DNA of 64,000 bases from Rhodococcus wratislaviensis (GCF_900455735.1 NZ_UAUI01000011.1:744001-808000), one strand, 5' to 3'; positions 41,862-50,893 are shown, counted from the stretch's first letter. The notes: generated by a model not told the origin, from the sequence alone. A program made the numbers and translations.

Positions 41862-41878
41862 TGGACTGACCATATACA
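41862..41878 (+). promoter_or_regulatory. Operator with adjacent -10 box, 41.86 kb
   Basis: TGGACTGACCA (41862-41872) directly followed by TATACA (41873-41878). The orientation points right, to the LuxR regulators at 42008, but the site is also 105 bases upstream of the minus-strand crotonase. It would connect the two regulons. Confidence 0.5.
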
Positions 41879-41915
41879 TTGGAGTCAGGCCGCGGGCGGT
41901 GCAGCAACGTCCCAG

Positions 41916-41948
41916 GTGACACCTTCTCTATACTGTGCGTTGTGTCAC
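41916..41948 (+). promoter_or_regulatory. Promoter of the LuxR pair with a dyad around the -10 box
   Basis: GTGACAC (41916-41922) and its inverted copy GTGTCAC (41942-41948) flank TATACT (41929-41934), a good -10 box. No -35 box is visible at the right spacing, so an activator may be needed. The dyad is a candidate binding site of one of the LuxR-type proteins encoded just downstream. Confidence 0.5.
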
Positions 41949-42007
41949 AGGAACGGACGACGGTGTCGTCGTCATCCGTGCGGCGGCCACGGCGCGAGGA
42001 GTGGTGA

Positions 42008-43126
42008 GTGGTCATTTCGACGAGTTCGTCCGAGCTTGCCGAGCAGGCGGTTGCAGAGTTGCAGGACCTTCTCGGCAACGAGCCGAATCTGATCCGCCTG
42101 GCGGACGGCGAACCCGACCTCACGGTGATTCGTGCGTTCGCGGCCCGGAAGTTGCGTGAGGGCGTCGACTCCCCCGAGCGCACCCTGCGCCTCGCAGCAC
42201 TCGTGACAGAACTCGACGCCGCGAGTCGCGACGACATCGCCCGCCGACTGAGCGTGCACACCGCCCAGTTCGAGGCACTGCAGCGGGTCGTCCGTGCGCT
42301 CGATGCCGGTGCGGATCGCCTCGCCGACGTCGTGACCCAGGAACTGTGCACGAGCCTCGGATACGGCAAGGCGATGTTCTCCGTGGTCCGCGGTTCCACC
42401 TGGTCTCCCATCGCGTTAGCCGTCAACCCGGAACTGACGGGGGACTTCCACGAACTCGCCACGGCAATCGACGGACGCGAGATCGCGCTGCGCGAGGCAC
42501 CGCGCGAGGCCGAACTGGTCCGCCGGCGCCGACCGTATGCCGTGGACGCCGTCGACACCTACCGGCACACGTACCGCCCGCTGATCGATCTGTCGCGGCC
42601 CGCCGGATACCTCGCCGTGCCGGTCGTCGTCGACGCCCGCGCGGTGGCGATCATCCACGTCGACCGCCAGAGCGACAGCCTGTCCGACACCGACGTCCAC
42701 CTCGTCGCGGTACTGGCCGGCGCCTGCGCCTCATCGAAGGAACGCGCCGACCTGCGGCGGCAGATCTCCACCCGCAACGAGCACGTCGACGCCGAGATAC
42801 AGCGGCTCACCAAGGCACTGCGGCACCTCGAGCAGCCCCTGACGATGCCGGAGGTCGCCACCTGCGACCTTCCCCGGACCGACGCGTCCACCGACTCTCC
42901 GCAGACTCCGGCCATCCCGCGCGCGCATGCGCTGACCGCGCGCGAACGCGAGGTGCTCACGTTGATGGCCACGGGGGCGACCAACGCCACCATTTCCCGT
43001 CGGCTGTGCATTTCCGACGGCACCGTCAAGTCCCACGTCCAGCGGATCTTCAAGAAACTCGGCGTCTCCACGCGGGCCGAAGTGGCGGCGCTGTGCGCCC
43101 ATGCCAAGACGGTGAACGGTGGCTGA
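42008..43126 (+). CDS. GAF-domain LuxR-type transcriptional regulator
   Basis: A 372-residue regulator. A helical N-terminus (to about residue 80) leads into a GAF-like sensor domain (QELCTSLGYGKAMFSVVRG to VAVLAGACASSKERADLRR), a linker, and a C-terminal LuxR helix-turn-helix: LTAREREVLTLMATGATNAT, ISRRLCISDGTVKSHVQRIF, at about 310-365. GTG start at 42008 after GAGGAG. Such one-component activators are known for acetone, styrene or terpene-type operons. Its 3' end overlaps the next, similar gene by 8 bases. Confidence 0.83.
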   Translation: MVISTSSSELAEQAVAELQDLLGNEPNLIRLADGEPDLTVIRAFAARKLREGVDSPERTLRLAALVTELDAASRDDIARRLSVHTAQFEALQRVVRALDAGADRLADVVTQELCTSLGYGKAMFSVVRGSTWSPIALAVNPELTGDFHELATAIDGREIALREAPREAELVRRRRPYAVDAVDTYRHTYRPLIDLSRPAGYLAVPVVVDARAVAIIHVDRQSDSLSDTDVHLVAVLAGACASSKERADLRRQISTRNEHVDAEIQRLTKALRHLEQPLTMPEVATCDLPRTDASTDSPQTPAIPRAHALTAREREVLTLMATGATNATISRRLCISDGTVKSHVQRIFKKLGVSTRAEVAALCAHAKTVNGG

Positions 43127-44057
43127 CGAGCTCGATCGGGCCATCTCGGACACCCTCGCCGAAATGCGCACGGCCACTTCGGAGCACGCCGTCGAGCTCG
43201 GAAGGCGTCTGGTCGATCTCCTCGATCGCAGGAACGCACTCGCTGCGACGCGCACCGCCGACATCGCTGCAATTGCGGAAGGTATCGATCGCGCCGTCCA
43301 CGCACTCGACGACGCCGCCTCGAGTGCGGAACTCATGCGGCGAGCGTGTGAGCGCGCCGCCGAACTCTGCTCCGCGGACAAGGTGGTCCTCTCACGCCTC
43401 GACGGCGACCGGATCATTCCCGTCGCCGCGTTCAGCGCCGACCCCGACACGACGCCCGCTCTGCCCGCCGGGTTCGGTCCCCCGGCAGGTTCACCCGAAG
43501 CACGTGCCCTCGAGACGAACACGGTCACGGTCGGTTCCCAGATTCCCGCCGAGCTGCGAGAGACGCTGGGCGCGAACGGTTTCACCATCGTGCCCGTCGT
43601 CGTCGACGGGACTGCTGCTGCGCTCGTCCACGTCGGAACACCGTTGGATGGGTCACGACGCCACGCCCTGGCAGTATTCGCAGAGGTGCTCGGCGGATGC
43701 TTCGAGCGGGTCGGGCTCGAATCCCGTCGCGAACGCCAGGATGTCCTCCTCCGGGAAAGCGCCCAGCGGTGGAGCAGCGACACCGAGTTCGACGCAGTGA
43801 CCGCACGAGGGTCTGCCGACCTCACGCAGGCCGGTGCCGAGCACGACGACGCCGTGCGGCGCCTGCTCGATCCGCTGACCGAACGCGAGGCGGACGTGGT
43901 CCGGCTGATTCTCACCGGGGCGTCGAATTCCACGATCGCCGCCGAACTGGTCATCACGGTCGACACGGTCAAGTCGCATGTGAAACGCATCCTCCGAAAA
44001 CTCGGCGCCACCAACCGCGCCGAACTGATCGCGAAGTATCAGTCCTCCACGCGGTGA
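43119..44057 (+). CDS. GAF-domain LuxR-type transcriptional regulator
   Basis: Second regulator of the same design, 312 aa: GAF-like domain from about residue 55 to 200 (MRRACERAAELCSADKVVLS, then VGTPLDGSRRHALAVFAEVL) and LuxR HTH at 245-305 (LTEREADVVRLILTGASNST, IAAELVITVDTVKSHVKRIL). The GTG at 43119 overlaps the first gene, suggesting coupled synthesis and possibly a heterodimer. The pair lies directly before the P450 system and probably controls it. Confidence 0.82.
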   Translation: MADELDRAISDTLAEMRTATSEHAVELGRRLVDLLDRRNALAATRTADIAAIAEGIDRAVHALDDAASSAELMRRACERAAELCSADKVVLSRLDGDRIIPVAAFSADPDTTPALPAGFGPPAGSPEARALETNTVTVGSQIPAELRETLGANGFTIVPVVVDGTAAALVHVGTPLDGSRRHALAVFAEVLGGCFERVGLESRRERQDVLLRESAQRWSSDTEFDAVTARGSADLTQAGAEHDDAVRRLLDPLTEREADVVRLILTGASNSTIAAELVITVDTVKSHVKRILRKLGATNRAELIAKYQSSTR

Positions 44058-44072
44058 CGCGGCCGGATGGCT

Positions 44073-44393
44073 TCAGGCGTCCGAGGACGGCACGGTCACC
44101 GTGACGGTGTCCACGTCCGGCGCCAGCACGAGCTGGCACGCGAGGCGAGAGCACGGCTGGACGCCGTCGAGGAACTCGAGAAGGTCCTGTTCCTCCAACG
44201 TCGGCTCCCCGAATGCGGGTGCGGAGTCCTCGTCCAGGTACACATGGCACGTGGCGCACGAGCAGCTGCCGCCGCATTCGGCGACGATGCCGGGAAGGTT
44301 GTTTCGTACCGACCCGTCCATCACGCTCTGGCCGGCGGGGACGTCGACGGACGACGTCGAGCCGTCGGGGAGCTGGTATACGACGGTGGGCAT
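44073..44393 (-). CDS. [2Fe-2S] ferredoxin (putidaredoxin/terpredoxin type)
   Basis: A 106-residue adrenodoxin-type ferredoxin. The cluster motif CGGSCSCATCHVY is C-x5-C-x2-C, with the fourth ligand in QPCSRLACQL. It would carry electrons from the FAD reductase at 46.0 kb to the CYP108-like P450. Unusually, it is transcribed away from the P450 instead of following it. AAGGAG precedes the ATG at 44393. The short spacing (15 bases) to the LuxR gene on the other strand leaves no terminator. Confidence 0.9.
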   Translation of the reverse strand: MPTVVYQLPDGSTSSVDVPAGQSVMDGSVRNNLPGIVAECGGSCSCATCHVYLDEDSAPAFGEPTLEEQDLLEFLDGVQPCSRLACQLVLAPDVDTVTVTVPSSDA

Positions 44394-44718
44394 GGCGATC
44401 TCCTTCGGATTGATCGGTGAACATCTGCGCGGACCGTTCCGGGGATCCCGCCGCGCTCTGTACCGGCAATTGTGTCGCGGGTCACTGATCCGGCACATCA
44501 CCACTTCGACGGATTACCCCCCTCCGGTGGGGTGAAGTTGCGCTGCAGGAGCCCGCCGCCGCCCACGTGACCCAGCACACATACCCCGTTAGGTGGACAA
44601 CTTTCGATCAATGGTGTGATGCCCCTCACCCTCGTGGCTGACAGGCTGAAGTCACTCCAGTCGGCGAGGGCGCCGCGACAGACGGCGCCGGAACTCACTG
44701 CACCACGAAGGGGAATTG
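44394..44718. other. 325-base divergent promoter region, ferredoxin and P450
   Basis: No gene is seen. It must hold the promoters of both the ferredoxin (-) and the P450 operon (+). A small stem CCCCTCC/GGTGGGG lies near 44519-44532, and the P450 ribosome site GAAGGGG is at 44707. No operator of the GGWCNGWCC family and no convincing -35/-10 pair was found, which fits activation by the LuxR-type regulators. Confidence 0.5.
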
Positions 44719-46041
44719 ATGAGCACTACAGAGCAGGTCACGGAACTGATTCCGGACACCGTCGCCCGTCAGATCGTGCTACCCGAGGGACACCGGGACA
44801 ACGACGCGTTGTTCGAGGCCTACCGCTGGCTACGAGAGAACAACCCCCTCGGCCGCGCCGAGGTCGAGGGCTACGACCCCATCTGGTTGGTGAGCAAGCA
44901 CGCCGACATCATGGAGATCGAACGCCAGCCCGGCATCTTCACCAGCGCGGGCGGCGAGGACAAAGGCTCCGTCAACCCGATCCTGGCGAACCAGGCCGGC
45001 GACCAGTTCACCAAGAGCATCAACAACGGCAGCCTTCGCATCCTCGAAACACTCACCTACCTCGACCCGCCGGAGCACACCGCGATCAAGGACATCGCAC
45101 TGGACTGGTTCCGGCCGACCAACCTCGCGAAGTGGGAAACGGTCATCCGCGACCTGGCAAAGGCCGCTGTCGGCAGGCTCCTGGAGACGGACGGTCGGAT
45201 CGACTTCGTCAAGGACTTCGCCCTCCACTACCCCCTGCACGTCATCATGAGCCTGTTCGGGGTACCGGAGTCGGACGAGCCCCGGATGATGGCCCTCACG
45301 CAGGAATTCTTCGGCACCGCCGATCCCGACGCTGCGCGTGAAGACGTCGAGCCGCTCACCCCGGACGCCGCCGCGAAGCAGTGGGTGGCCACGATTCAGG
45401 ACTTCTACGCCTATTTCGAGCGGCTGCTGCAGGACCGGCGGGCCAACCCGAAGGACGACCTCGCGACGATCATCTCGGTGGCACGCGACGAGAGCGGCGA
45501 GTACTACCCGAACGAGGTGGCCTACGGCTACTTCATCGCCATCGCGACCGCGGGTCACGACACCACCTCGAGCACCCTCGCAGGCGGCATTCTCGAACTC
45601 GGCCGCAACCCCGAACTCCTCGCGAAGGCGAAGGCGGACCCGGCGCTCGCGCCGCACATCGTCAACGAATCGCTGCGCTGGGCGTCCCCGGTAAAGCACT
45701 TCATGCGCCAGGCGACGCAGGACTACACGCTGCGCGGTCGCGAGATCAAGAAGGGCGACCGCTTCATGCTGCTGTACCAGTCGGGCAACCGCGACGCGGA
45801 CGTCATCCCGGACCCCGACACGTTCGACATCACCCGCAGGCCCAACAAGCACATCGCGTTCGGGTACGGCCCGCACATGTGCATCGGTCAGCACCTGGCG
45901 AAGCTGGAACTGCGGATCATGTTCGAGGAACTGCTTCCCCACATCGAGTCGGTCGAGTTGGTCGACGACACCAAGATGATTCAGACCAACTTCGTCGGCG
46001 GGCTCAAGAACATGCCCGTCCAGATCGAGTTCGCCCGGTAA
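44719..46041 (+). CDS. Cytochrome P450, CYP108 (P450terp)-like
   Basis: Soluble bacterial P450, 440 aa. Haem-binding [10 protein letters not shown] with Cys388; oxygen-binding AGHDTT at 278-283; ExxR pair Glu317/Arg320. The C-terminal part ([30 protein letters not shown]) is close to P450terp (CYP108A1), which hydroxylates the ring methyl of alpha-terpineol. ATG 44719 is preferred to a TTG one codon earlier. Followed at once by ferredoxin reductase, alcohol and aldehyde dehydrogenases, so a methyl-to-carboxylate sequence is very likely. Exact substrate is inference. Confidence 0.9.
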   Translation: MSTTEQVTELIPDTVARQIVLPEGHRDNDALFEAYRWLRENNPLGRAEVEGYDPIWLVSKHADIMEIERQPGIFTSAGGEDKGSVNPILANQAGDQFTKSINNGSLRILETLTYLDPPEHTAIKDIALDWFRPTNLAKWETVIRDLAKAAVGRLLETDGRIDFVKDFALHYPLHVIMSLFGVPESDEPRMMALTQEFFGTADPDAAREDVEPLTPDAAAKQWVATIQDFYAYFERLLQDRRANPKDDLATIISVARDESGEYYPNEVAYGYFIAIATAGHDTTSSTLAGGILELGRNPELLAKAKADPALAPHIVNESLRWASPVKHFMRQATQDYTLRGREIKKGDRFMLLYQSGNRDADVIPDPDTFDITRRPNKHIAFGYGPHMCIGQHLAKLELRIMFEELLPHIESVELVDDTKMIQTNFVGGLKNMPVQIEFAR

Positions 46042-46043
46042 TC

Positions 46044-47273
46044 ATGGTCACGTCACAAGCCACACCCACCGTGGTGATCGTCGGCGCCGGGCATGCCGGC
46101 GGCACTCTCGCCGGCATGCTGCGGCAGCAGAAGTTCGACGGTCGGATCGTCCTGTGCGGGGACGAAACCCATCCGCCCTATCACCGCCCGCCGCTGTCGA
46201 AGAAGTACGCCGACGACGAGTTCGTCCAGTGGCTCAAGCCGGAATCGTTCTACGCCGACAACGAGATCGACACGCTGCTCGGTGATCCGGTCGTCCGGAT
46301 CGACCGGGACGCGCGAACCGCGACGACGGCGTCCGGTGACATTCTCGAGTACACGACGCTCGTTCTCGCGACGGGCGCCGCGCCGCGGACACTGACGCTG
46401 CCGGGGAGCGATCTCGAGGGTGTGCTCAGCCTGCGTACCCTCGCCGACGCCACGCAGTTACGGGAGGCCGTGCACACCGGATCGACTCTCGCCATCATCG
46501 GTGGTGGGTACGTCGGACTCGAGGTCGCCGCCTCGGCCCGCGCCCGCGGATGCGAGGTCACGGTGATCGAACGGGAAGACCGGGTGCTGGCGCGGGTCGC
46601 GAGCCCCGAACTGTCGGCCGCTCTCACCGACTTCCACCGAAACCGCGGCACTCGCATCCTCACCGGTGCCGAGGTCCGGGGAATCACCGAGAAGAGCGGT
46701 CGCGTCGCGGGTGTCGAACTCGGCGACGGAACCGAAATCCCCTGCGATCTCGTACTGGTCGGCGTCGGCGCGATCCCGAACGACACACTGGCACGGGAAT
46801 CGGGCATCGAGTGCCTCACCGGGATCGTCGTGGACGGTTCGGCACGCACCAGCGATCCACACGTCCTCGCGATCGGCGACGTGACCTACCGCCTGCACGA
46901 CACGCTCGGGAAGATGGTGCGACTCGAAAGCATCCCCAGCGCAGTCGAACAGGCGAAGCAGGCGGCGTCGGTCATCACGGGGACGCCGCTGTCGCCGCAC
47001 GAGGTGCCGTGGTTCTGGTCGGATCAGTTCGACCTGAAGATGAAGATGGCAGGTATGGTCGGCCCCGACACGAGGGCCGTCCTGCGCGGTAACCCGTCCG
47101 ATTCGTCCTTCGCCCTGTTCCACCTCGACAGCGACGGCGTCCCGGTGGCCGTCGAGACCGTGAATGCCGCAAGCGAATTCATGGCAGGCAAGAAGTTCAT
47201 CGGCAATCGCAGCAAGGTCGATCCCACCGCTCTCGCCGATCCGGCCATCTCGTTGCGGGAAGCCGTCCTCTGA
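46044..47273 (+). CDS. FAD-dependent ferredoxin reductase
   Basis: Putidaredoxin-reductase-type flavoprotein, 409 aa: FAD motif VIVGAGHAGGTLA, PPYHRPPLSKKY, NAD(P) motif AIIGGGYVGLEVAASA, and the second FAD motif near AIGDVTYR. It passes electrons from NADH to the [2Fe-2S] ferredoxin and hence to the P450. The gene starts 2 bases after the P450 stop. It could also serve the Rieske system at 0-2.4 kb, which lacks its own reductase. Confidence 0.9.
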   Translation: MVTSQATPTVVIVGAGHAGGTLAGMLRQQKFDGRIVLCGDETHPPYHRPPLSKKYADDEFVQWLKPESFYADNEIDTLLGDPVVRIDRDARTATTASGDILEYTTLVLATGAAPRTLTLPGSDLEGVLSLRTLADATQLREAVHTGSTLAIIGGGYVGLEVAASARARGCEVTVIEREDRVLARVASPELSAALTDFHRNRGTRILTGAEVRGITEKSGRVAGVELGDGTEIPCDLVLVGVGAIPNDTLARESGIECLTGIVVDGSARTSDPHVLAIGDVTYRLHDTLGKMVRLESIPSAVEQAKQAASVITGTPLSPHEVPWFWSDQFDLKMKMAGMVGPDTRAVLRGNPSDSSFALFHLDSDGVPVAVETVNAASEFMAGKKFIGNRSKVDPTALADPAISLREAVL

Positions 47274-47325
47274 GCATTTCGATTCCGGTCGTCCCCACCG
47301 GGCCGGCCGCACAAGACATGGAGAC

Positions 47326-48438
47326 ATGACGATGGAAGCACTCGCAGCAGTCGCGAGAGAACCGCACACCGAGTTCACGCTCGAGCCGATCACCATCGAC
47401 GGACCGAAGACCGGCGAGGTACTCGTCGAGATCGAGGCCGTCGGCATCTGCCACACCGACCTCGCCGCCCGCGACGGCGCCCTCCCCACCGCACTGCCCG
47501 CCGTCCTCGGCCACGAAGGCTGCGGCATCGTCCGCGAAATCGGCGACGGCGTCACCAAGGTCGCCCCCGGCGACCGCGTCGCCATCACCTTCAACAGCTG
47601 CGGCACCTGTCCCTCGTGCACCACCGGGGCACCGTCCTACTGCCACCAGTTCATGCACCTCGCCTACGACGGCGTCCGCGACGACGGCACCGGCCCGATC
47701 ACCACCCCCGACGGCGAATCCCTGACCGGCCTGTTCTTCGGGCAATCCTCGTTCGCCACCTACAGCCTCGCGTTCGAACGCAACGTCGTGAAAGTGCCCA
47801 CCGACATCCCCGCCGAACTCCTCGCACCGCTGGGCTGCGGCATCCAGACCGGCGCCGGCGCCGTGATGCGCTCCCTGAACTGCCGGCCCGGATCTGCGAT
47901 CCTCGTCGCCGGTGCCGGATCGGTCGGCCTGGCCGCCGTCATGGGTGCCGTCGTCCAGGGCTGCACCACCATCATCGCCGTCGAACCCCACCAGTCTCGT
48001 CGTGACCTCGCCCTCGAACTCGGCGCCACCCACGCCCTCGACCCCGCCGCCGGCCCGGTCGCCGAGCAGGTCCGCGCCATCATCCCCGCCGGCGTGGACT
48101 ACGCGATCGACACCTCCGGCGTCCCTGCCGTGATCGAATCGCTCGTCGGCTCCATGACCTTCCACGGCAAGGTCGGCCTGATCGGTGTACCGGCCGACCC
48201 CGAATCGTCCGTGCCGCTGAACATCATCAACTCCCTCGCCATGGGTCTGACGATCACCGGAATCATCGAGGGCGACAGCGTCCCCGACGAGTTCATCCCA
48301 GAACTCGTCGAGCTGTACAAGGCCGGCCGGTTCCCGCTCGACAAACTCGTCACCACGTTCCCGTTCGCGAAGATCAACGACGCGATCGACGCCCAGCACC
48401 GCGGCGAGGTCCTCAAACCCGTGCTCGTGCAGGACTGA
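47326..48438 (+). CDS. Zinc-dependent alcohol dehydrogenase
   Basis: Medium-chain NAD-dependent dehydrogenase, 370 aa. Catalytic zinc ligands: CHTD and GHEG; structural zinc cysteines: CGTCPSC and C in PSYCHQF. NAD motif VAGAGSVGLAAVMGA. Resembles aryl- and terpenoid-alcohol dehydrogenases of the AdhC/XylB type. It would oxidise the primary alcohol made by the P450. The ATG at 47326 has GGAGA upstream; another ATG is two codons later. Confidence 0.87.
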   Translation: MTMEALAAVAREPHTEFTLEPITIDGPKTGEVLVEIEAVGICHTDLAARDGALPTALPAVLGHEGCGIVREIGDGVTKVAPGDRVAITFNSCGTCPSCTTGAPSYCHQFMHLAYDGVRDDGTGPITTPDGESLTGLFFGQSSFATYSLAFERNVVKVPTDIPAELLAPLGCGIQTGAGAVMRSLNCRPGSAILVAGAGSVGLAAVMGAVVQGCTTIIAVEPHQSRRDLALELGATHALDPAAGPVAEQVRAIIPAGVDYAIDTSGVPAVIESLVGSMTFHGKVGLIGVPADPESSVPLNIINSLAMGLTITGIIEGDSVPDEFIPELVELYKAGRFPLDKLVTTFPFAKINDAIDAQHRGEVLKPVLVQD

Positions 48439-48473
48439 CACCCCCTCACCGAACCTCCCCAGAAGGACACCCG

Positions 48474-49910
48474 ATGACGATCGACTACACCGATCTCTAC
48501 ATCCGCGGCGGATGGGCCAAGCCGTCCGGCGCCTCCACCATCCCGGTCATCTCCCCCACCACCGAACAGCAGATCGGCTCGGTCCCCGAGGGCGCCGAGA
48601 CGGACATCGACGACGCCGTCGACGCCGCACGCGCCGCACTCGCCGAGTGGGCGGCATGGAGCGCAGCACAGCGCGCCGAGGTGCTGGGCCGCTTCGCCGA
48701 CGAACTCGAAGCCCGCGCCGAGGAGACCTCGACACGCGTGAGCAGCCAGAACGGCATGCCCATCACCCTCGCCCGGCAGTTCGAGGGCGGCTTCCCACCT
48801 GTCTTGCTCCGCTACTACTCCGAGATGGCCGCGAAGCAGGAAGACGAGATCCGGCCCGGCATGCTCGGCGGATCCACCCTCGTCACCCGCTCCCCGATCG
48901 GCGTCGTCGGGGCCATCGTCCCGTGGAACGTGCCGCAGGCCATCACGTTCCTCAAACTCGCCCCCGCCCTCGCCGCCGGGTGCACCGTCGTCCTCAAGCC
49001 CTCCCCCGAGACCGTGCTCGACGCGTTTCTCATGGCCGAGGCCGCCATCGCCGCGGGACTGCCCGCCGGTGTGCTGAACATCGTCCCCGGCGGCCGCGAA
49101 CTCGGCGCCTACCTCGTCGCCCACCCCGGCATCGACAAGGTGTCCTTCACCGGCTCCACCGGGGCCGGCCGCGCCATCGCCCGCACCTGCGGCGAACTGC
49201 TCCGGCCCGTCACCCTCGAACTCGGCGGCAAATCCGCCGCCGTCATCCTCGACGACGCCGACCTTGCCGCGAACCTCGAATCCTTCTACGCCGCAACCCT
49301 CCTCAACAACGGCCAGATCTGCTGGCTCGGCACCCGCGTCCTCGCACCCCGCTCGCGGTACACCGAGATCGTCGACACCATCACCGACCTCGCCAGGGGC
49401 CTGTCGGTCGGCGACCCGCTGTCCGACACCACCCAGATGGGTCCCCTCGTCTCCGCCCGGCAACGGCACCGCGTCGAAAGCTACATCGACAAGGGACGCT
49501 CCGACGGCGGCCGCGTCACCACCGGCGGCCGCCGACCCGACAACATCGACCACGGCTGGTTCGTCGAACCCACCGTCTTCGCCGACGTGGAGACCGGGCA
49601 CACCATCGCCCAGGAGGAAATCTTCGGACCCGTCCTGTCGGTGATCCCCTACACCGACGAGGCCGAAGCCATCGCGATCGCCAACCACTCCGACTACGGA
49701 CTCGGCGGCTCCATCTGGACCGCCGACCCCGACCGCGGCGCCGCGTTCGCCCGCAACGTCGCCAGCGGAACCGTCGGCATCAACGGCTACTCCAACGACC
49801 CCACCGCACCCTTCGGCGGCATCAAGGACAGCGGCCTCGGACGCGAACTCGGACCCGAGGGCCTCGCCAGCTACCAGCAACTCAAGAGCATCTACCTCGA
49901 CGTGCGCTAA
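48474..49910 (+). CDS. NAD(P)-dependent aldehyde dehydrogenase
   Basis: Aldehyde dehydrogenase, 478 aa. PWNVPQAITFLKLAPALAAG, the FTGSTGAGRA strand, catalytic Glu in LELGGKSA and nucleophilic Cys in NNGQICWLGTR. It completes the path from ring methyl to carboxylate. Last gene of the P450 operon; a strong terminator follows. 36 bases after the alcohol dehydrogenase with AGAAGGA before the ATG. Confidence 0.9.
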   Translation: MTIDYTDLYIRGGWAKPSGASTIPVISPTTEQQIGSVPEGAETDIDDAVDAARAALAEWAAWSAAQRAEVLGRFADELEARAEETSTRVSSQNGMPITLARQFEGGFPPVLLRYYSEMAAKQEDEIRPGMLGGSTLVTRSPIGVVGAIVPWNVPQAITFLKLAPALAAGCTVVLKPSPETVLDAFLMAEAAIAAGLPAGVLNIVPGGRELGAYLVAHPGIDKVSFTGSTGAGRAIARTCGELLRPVTLELGGKSAAVILDDADLAANLESFYAATLLNNGQICWLGTRVLAPRSRYTEIVDTITDLARGLSVGDPLSDTTQMGPLVSARQRHRVESYIDKGRSDGGRVTTGGRRPDNIDHGWFVEPTVFADVETGHTIAQEEIFGPVLSVIPYTDEAEAIAIANHSDYGLGGSIWTADPDRGAAFARNVASGTVGINGYSNDPTAPFGGIKDSGLGRELGPEGLASYQQLKSIYLDVR

Positions 49911-49919
49911 CCGGTGGGT

Positions 49920-49947
49920 GCGGCCGTACGACACCTCGTACGGCCGC
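49920..49947. terminator. Terminator between aldehyde dehydrogenase and PaaX genes
   Basis: GCGGCCGTACGA (49920-49931) pairs perfectly with TCGTACGGCCGC (49936-49947) around CACC. Placed between convergent genes, it ends the P450 operon and the paaX-like transcript. Confidence 0.85.
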
Positions 49948-49975
49948 AGTGCGGGGTGACCCCCACGGAGCGACG

Positions 49976-50845
49976 TCAGTCGAGACCGGCGATGTGACGC
50001 CAGTGCGCGTGCGCGGTGGGGGTCCACTCCGCACGCAGGTCCCGCAGCCGCCGTGCGGCCTTCAGCCCGCGCCAGTCGGGCAGCAGTACCTCGGGCAGTC
50101 GGGGATCCATGTAGGGCATGCGCCGCAACGCGTCCGCGAGTTCCAGGTGTGCGAACAGCAACTCGTCGCCCGGCTCGAACGTGCGGGCGTCGAACCGGTC
50201 GAGGAGTCGGTCGTACTCCTCCTCGGCGGCTTCGAGATCCCATGAGCGGCGGACGAGTTCGCCCTCGGGAATCCCCGGGATGGCGAGCTCCCCGACGAAC
50301 GAGACCGTGTTGGGAGCCAACCCGAGGGCCTCGATGGTTCTCGCCGCCTCTGCGGCACGATCGACGTGGGGTGTGACCCAGACGCCGGGCGCCGGATTCC
50401 CGAAACCCGCCCACCGCAGCGCGGCATACAGCTTCTTGCGGGTCGAGCGGTGCGACTCCGGAATCGGCACATTCACGACGAGCCACCGACCGTCCCACTG
50501 CGTGGTGTCCACGTCGGTGGAGAACACCCGGAGTTCACCTTCGGTGAAGAGCCGATGCGCCTTGTCCGTCAACGTCCACAGCGTCTCGCGACCGTTCCGG
50601 TCGGCGGCGATCAGGCCCGCGGAACCCGTCCGCGCGACAGCCTGCCGAGCGGCATGCTCCCCGTACCCGAGTCCTTTGAGGACGTAGAGAAGCGCAGCCG
50701 TCCGCACCGGCTGCCCGTAGGGTTCGACCAGGTCGCCGAGCACGGTGACGAGGACGGACCGCGCGCTGCCGGTCGACGCCACCTCCCTGTCGGGTGCGGG
50801 CACCTGTTTCGAGTCGGACGGTTTCGAGTCAGACATGAGTGTCAT
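49976..50845 (-). CDS. PaaX-family transcriptional regulator
   Basis: A 289-residue PaaX-like repressor: winged-helix N-terminal part (VRTAALLYVLKGLGYGEHAAR, QAVARTGSAGLIAADRNGRE), central WDGRWLVVNVPIPESHRSTR, and the C-terminal domain with FGNPAPGVWVTPHVDRAAE. PaaX family members sense aryl-CoA or similar CoA esters, so this protein may control the adjacent CaiB gene and the benzoyl-CoA-reductase-like module. Start at ATG 50845 or 50836. A 49-base gap separates it from the CaiB stop. Confidence 0.85.
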   Translation of the reverse strand: MTLMSDSKPSDSKQVPAPDREVASTGSARSVLVTVLGDLVEPYGQPVRTAALLYVLKGLGYGEHAARQAVARTGSAGLIAADRNGRETLWTLTDKAHRLFTEGELRVFSTDVDTTQWDGRWLVVNVPIPESHRSTRKKLYAALRWAGFGNPAPGVWVTPHVDRAAEAARTIEALGLAPNTVSFVGELAIPGIPEGELVRRSWDLEAAEEEYDRLLDRFDARTFEPGDELLFAHLELADALRRMPYMDPRLPEVLLPDWRGLKAARRLRDLRAEWTPTAHAHWRHIAGLD

Positions 50846-50893
50846 CGTCGCGCATCGGGTCGCCCCTGTGCCACGACACCCCTGCTGGGCCGG

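Noticed and set aside
48099..50498. A very long open frame on the minus strand opposite the alcohol and aldehyde dehydrogenases
   Set aside because: It is Gly/Asp/Arg-rich without any family motif and lies wholly opposite two well-supported genes; long antisense frames are usual in high-GC DNA.
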